A DNA stretch of 64,000 bases from Bacteroidales bacterium. Lineage in GTDB: Bacteria > Bacteroidota > Bacteroidia > Bacteroidales > UBA7960. The notes under the pieces are model-generated. The model saw nothing but the letters and a program-made list of their open reading frames with translations. It did no database searches and was not told the origin of the DNA. Positions 61,470 to 64,000 of the stretch are shown piece after piece; position 1 is the stretch's first letter, and each line of letters opens with the position of its first letter. The position numbers and the translations under genes were made by a program. The stretch spans positions 1 through 64,000 of the forward strand of contig JAAYLH010000015.1 in assembly GCA_012521995.1 (NCBI GenBank). Direction: 5' to 3'.

Positions 61470-61840
61470 TGTAGTGAATTTTAAAAATTTTGAAATGTAT
61501 TGTTAAATAAGTCTCAACTCTTTCCTTTGGCAAAGCTATAATTTATTATCAAAATAACAGGGCAGTAAGAATTATATTTTTAAAGCATCATCTTTACAGA
61601 GTCCTGAATATGAATATTTTATAATATAACTTAAAACCATTCTAAATATCCGAAAAAGATGACAGGCTCCCTCGACCTTTATTTCCAATGAGTTAATCAA
61701 GGGCCATCAAAACCTGAGGGTTTTTCCCTTAAGCTGGGGTTTTTCCTTGAATATTTCCAAAAAAACATAGAATTTTGCAAAAATTCATAAGCAGGAAATT
61801 CGCTCAATATTTCATTTTTATAAAAATTAAAACCATTGAC
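61470..61840. other. Divergent control region between the oxidoreductase operon and the winged-helix gene
   Basis: 371 bp, AT-rich. On the minus strand TAGCTTTG (61538-61531) matches the -7 element for the oxidoreductase operon, with CTG at the -33 position. On the plus side the sequence GGGTTTTTCC occurs twice as a direct repeat 19 bp apart (61718-61727 and 61737-61746), a spacing close to two helical turns. No gene or RNA gene is seen. Confidence 0.5.
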
Positions 61841-62020
61841 ATGAGTACTCAGGAAAAAATTATCAAGGCATTTGAAGAGGCTAACAAGCCCCTGAAAGCA
61901 GGTGAGGTTGCTGAAATGGCCGGATTGGAAAAAAAGGAAGTAGACAAGGAGATCAAGAAACTGACTGTTTCAGGAACTTTGCATTCCCCGAAACGATGCT
62001 TCTATGAAATCAAGAAATAA
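61841..62020 (+). CDS. Small winged-helix DNA-binding-like protein, 59 residues
   Basis: 59 residues from the ATG at 61841; the frame is open to 61775 but the added residues are not like the family. The whole protein looks like a helix-turn-helix with a short wing: EKIIKAFEEANKPLKAGEVAEMAGL, then KKEVDKEIKKLTVSGTLHSPKRCFYEI. It resembles small winged-helix proteins of Bacteroidota with no assigned role. It is divergent from the ferredoxin oxidoreductase operon across a 371-bp region and followed by a strong palindromic terminator. Confidence 0.8.
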   Translation: MSTQEKIIKAFEEANKPLKAGEVAEMAGLEKKEVDKEIKKLTVSGTLHSPKRCFYEIKK

Positions 62021-62035
62021 GGATTTCAACCGTAC

Positions 62036-62065
62036 AAAAAAAGCCTGAAATTTCAGGCTTTTTTT
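62036..62065. terminator. Bidirectional palindromic terminator
   Basis: Perfect palindrome, left AAAAAAAGCCTGAAA (62036-62050) and right TTTCAGGCTTTTTTT (62051-62065), no loop. It serves the winged-helix gene and the convergent ubiE. Confidence 0.9.
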
Positions 62066-62077
62066 TTCAGACCCCGA

Positions 62078-62800
62078 TCATTTGGTGCAGGTCCAAAGTA
62101 CAGCAACTCCACCCAGGAGTTGCTGGTAATCGACCTTGGCGAACCCTGCCGTCAGCAGGATCTTTTTCATTTCTTCAGGAGTGTAAAAATCAGATGCAGA
62201 GTATGCAAGGTATTTGTAAGCTTCCTTTTCACCGGTGAGCAGGCCTCCGACAGGGGCTGTGATATAGCGCATCTGGGCGTGGTAAAGCTTGCGAATCAAA
62301 GGGTTGTCAGGTTGACTGGTTTCTACAGCAACAAACTGCCCACCCTTTCGCAACACCCTGCGAATCTCAGCAAAGAATTTATGGGCATCAGGGTCTTTAT
62401 AGGTCCGGTTGCGAAAAGCATAGGCAATACCCAAGCCATCAAAAAAGCCATCCTCATAAGGCATATCGGCCGCATCACCAAAACGGAAGTCCACCCCACT
62501 GATATTGCGGCGGGCAGCCTTCTCTCGGGCAATCTCCAACATAGGCTGGCTGAAATCAAGTGCATAGACCTCCGTTTCCACAGGTGCATTTTTACGCAGC
62601 CTCAGGGCCAGGTCGCCAGTTCCGGTACACAGGTCAAGCAAACGCTTCGGCCTGTTGTCAAGCAGCTGACGCGTGGCTTTCTTGCGCCAGCGCTCATCAA
62701 AGCGCAGGGTAAGGATGCGGTTCAGCAGGTCGTACCGGGGTGGCACCGACATGAACATCTTCTGCAAAGGCCGGTAATTATTCTTTTCTGAGGCTTCCAA
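62078..62800 (-). CDS. ubiE: Demethylmenaquinone methyltransferase
   Basis: 240 residues from a TTG start at 62800. It performs the last step of menaquinone synthesis. Conserved stretches are MFMSVPPRYDLLNRILTLRFD, the SAM motif LLDLCTGTGDLAL, GLGIAYAFRN and SASDFYTPEEM. Menaquinone would serve a fumarate- or other anaerobic respiratory chain. In E. coli the same enzyme also makes ubiquinone, but Bacteroidota use menaquinone. The gene lies 62 bp after tcdA. Confidence 0.92.
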   Translation of the reverse strand: MEASEKNNYRPLQKMFMSVPPRYDLLNRILTLRFDERWRKKATRQLLDNRPKRLLDLCTGTGDLALRLRKNAPVETEVYALDFSQPMLEIAREKAARRNISGVDFRFGDAADMPYEDGFFDGLGIAYAFRNRTYKDPDAHKFFAEIRRVLRKGGQFVAVETSQPDNPLIRKLYHAQMRYITAPVGGLLTGEKEAYKYLAYSASDFYTPEEMKKILLTAGFAKVDYQQLLGGVAVLWTCTK

Positions 62801-62862
62801 GGTTCTTTCTTTAAGGGTTTAAGATTTCAGTAGCATGCTAACAATAAAAGGAGGTATTTGGT

Positions 62863-63636
62863 TTAATTGCCCTGCATTTTACTCCCATTGCCGGGGCTGA
62901 TCGCCAGTTCTATTTCATGCCCCAACAACTCGCGGATAACAACAGAAGCGCATACACAGCCGAAAATGGCAGGCATATAGGAGATTGTGCCCACGGTTGT
63001 TTTCTTATTGGGCTCATCATCCACGGGGGTAACCGCGTCCTCGTCAACCGGTTCGGTGGAGAATACTGCCTTGAAACCTCCGTTTACTCCAAGCCTGCGA
63101 AGCCGTTTCCGCAGAATACGCGCAAGCTTGCAGTGAAATGTATTGGAGAAGTCAGCCACCATCACCTTTGAAGGATCCAGCTTCCCTCCTGCCCCCATGG
63201 AACTCACCAGGGGAAGACCCATTCTGACGGCACTATTGATCAGGAATATCTTCGGGCTTAGGGTGTCAATGGCATCCACCACATATTCGTAGGATCGCCC
63301 AAGCACCTCATCGGTTCGATCATCCCTGAGAAACTCATCAATGACCGTGAGTTTTAGGTCTGGATTAATATCCAGAAGCCTTCCGGCCATCAGGCTGGCT
63401 TTTCGTTTGCCATGAGTGGATTCGAGGGCTAATAACTGGCGGTTGCGGTTAGAGGGGGTCACCTGATCACCATCGGCTATTGTAAGCTGCCCCACTCCTG
63501 CCCTGCAGAGCATTTCGGCAGCATAGGCACCCACCCCGCCTAAGCCTGCAACAAAAACATGAGCTGCGCGCAGCTTGTCAAGGTTTTCGGTCTTGATCAA
63601 CAATTCGGTGCGCTCCTGCCAGTGCAATGCAGCCAT
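62863..63636 (-). CDS. tcdA: tRNA threonylcarbamoyladenosine dehydratase
   Basis: 257 residues of the ThiF/MoeB/E1-like fold. The nucleotide-binding loop GLGGVGAYAAEMLCRAGVG, the aspartate in DGDQVTPSNRNRQ, and the VDAIDTLSPK segment are visible. It converts t6A37 of tRNAs to its cyclic form. It lies 3 bp after the TatD gene on the same strand. Confidence 0.92.
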   Translation of the reverse strand: MAALHWQERTELLIKTENLDKLRAAHVFVAGLGGVGAYAAEMLCRAGVGQLTIADGDQVTPSNRNRQLLALESTHGKRKASLMAGRLLDINPDLKLTVIDEFLRDDRTDEVLGRSYEYVVDAIDTLSPKIFLINSAVRMGLPLVSSMGAGGKLDPSKVMVADFSNTFHCKLARILRKRLRRLGVNGGFKAVFSTEPVDEDAVTPVDDEPNKKTTVGTISYMPAIFGCVCASVVIRELLGHEIELAISPGNGSKMQGN

Positions 63637-63639
63637 GTC

Positions 63640-64000
63640 TTAAACCCCAAAAAGATTAGTAAATCGTTCGAACATCCTTGCGCGCAGCACCTCAGGTTCG
63701 GTTTGCTTTACCCGGGCAGCCCGCTCATAAATTTCTTCAATGCGTACACGGACATCATCGGTTTCGAGGAAGAAATCATCCATCCCAATGTGGAGCAGAC
63801 TGTGCAAGGCACGGTTGCTTTCCTTTAGAATGGCAGATCCAAAGGACAGCAGGCACCCTGCATCCAGACACTGCCTGGCAAGCTGGGCTGAGCCGCTGAA
63901 CCCATGAAAAATCCAGGGCCGGGAGGCTTTCATCTGTTTCCGAATCCCCAGGATTTCCTGAAAAGCGCGCACACAATGAATCACCAGGGGTTTCCCTGAG
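63640..64000 (-). CDS. TatD-family metal-dependent hydrolase (partial, C-terminal part)
   Basis: About 120 residues, cut by the window edge: the frame continues past base 64000. Present are KPLVIHCVRAF (metal-binding His region of the family), IFHGFSGS (second His) and FFLETDD (metal Asp). TatD proteins are 3'-5' exonuclease-like or deacylase-like hydrolases with two metals. The missing start must be read outside this window. It lies just upstream of tcdA. Confidence 0.85.
   Translation of the reverse strand, partial: SGKPLVIHCVRAFQEILGIRKQMKASRPWIFHGFSGSAQLARQCLDAGCLLSFGSAILKESNRALHSLLHIGMDDFFLETDDVRVRIEEIYERAARVKQTEPEVLRARMFERFTNLFGV

Overview
The window is chromosomal DNA from a Bacteroidota bacterium, most likely an anaerobic member of the Bacteroidales/Marinilabiliales side of the phylum. 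The evidence is family-level: a fused FeoA-FeoB iron transporter, fused SecDF, an Asp/Glu-type S46 dipeptidyl-peptidase, DUF3822 beside rsmD and coaD, an OmpA protein with TPR and PD40 repeats, LptD, Bacteroidota-type promoters (TTG, about 19-21 bp, then TAnnTTTG), and a ferredoxin-dependent 2-oxoacid oxidoreductase operon that points to an anaerobic life. No species can be named. I see no phage, insertion sequence, CRISPR array, rRNA or tRNA; this is mostly core-genome territory.

Layout. 1-3.0 kb: simple-repeat tracts, prmC with a DUF1343 (NamZ-like) lipoprotein gene, and two small genes with their own terminators. 3.4-7.8 kb (+): sucC, gcvT, comB and an exported zinc phospholipase C-like protein. 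7.8-11.2 kb (-): a membrane protein, hutH and hisS. 11.4-14.7 kb: a NYN/cold-shock fusion (+), rtcB (-) and an unusual YchF-type P-loop protein (+). 15.2-17.6 kb (-): an SRPBCC protein and glgB. 17.8-23.3 kb (+): feoAB with its small Cys-rich partner, recQ and a YjjG-type nucleotidase. 23.3-28.2 kb (-): rsfS, ftsH, a LUD protein, a DUF2007 protein, cdsA and psd, tightly packed and probably co-transcribed. 28.3-30.8 kb: birA, an SRPBCC protein, pyrE and a Nudix hydrolase. 31.2-36.7 kb (-): coaD, rsmD, DUF3822, a pilin-like anchored protein and lptD. 36.8-41.6 kb (+): a cell-wall amidase, an MCE/MlaD protein, a PBP4-type carboxypeptidase and ilvE. 42.2-54.6 kb, mostly (-): an SLC45-type transporter, rhlE, an orphan fucose-isomerase-like protein (+), DPP11, pyrF, prfA, purM, an OmpA-family envelope protein and tatA. 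55-64 kb, mostly (-): secDF, a retropepsin-like protein, a four-gene 2-oxoacid:ferredoxin oxidoreductase operon, a 59-residue winged-helix protein (+), ubiE, tcdA and a partial tatD.

Several genes share envelope work: LptD and MlaD (outer-membrane lipids), the amidase, PBP4 and NamZ-like protein (peptidoglycan turnover), SecDF, TatA and FtsH (export and membrane quality control), and CdsA and Psd (phospholipid synthesis). PyrE and PyrF supply UMP; the ferredoxin oxidoreductase operon and SucC belong to 2-oxoacid metabolism.

The most unusual feature is not a protein. Three intergenic elements (14898-14999, 30975-31042, 41763-41876) are built from 11-bp units that alternate an ACGT-like and a TTAA-like palindrome and are arranged as large inverted repeats. 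Each sits between two convergent genes, and these are the only three convergent junctions longer than 100 bp here; the other six are 57 bp or shorter, and five of those are under 20 bp or overlapping. A further long imperfect palindrome (54754-54843) and short 6-, 7- and 8-bp repeat tracts complete the repeat content.
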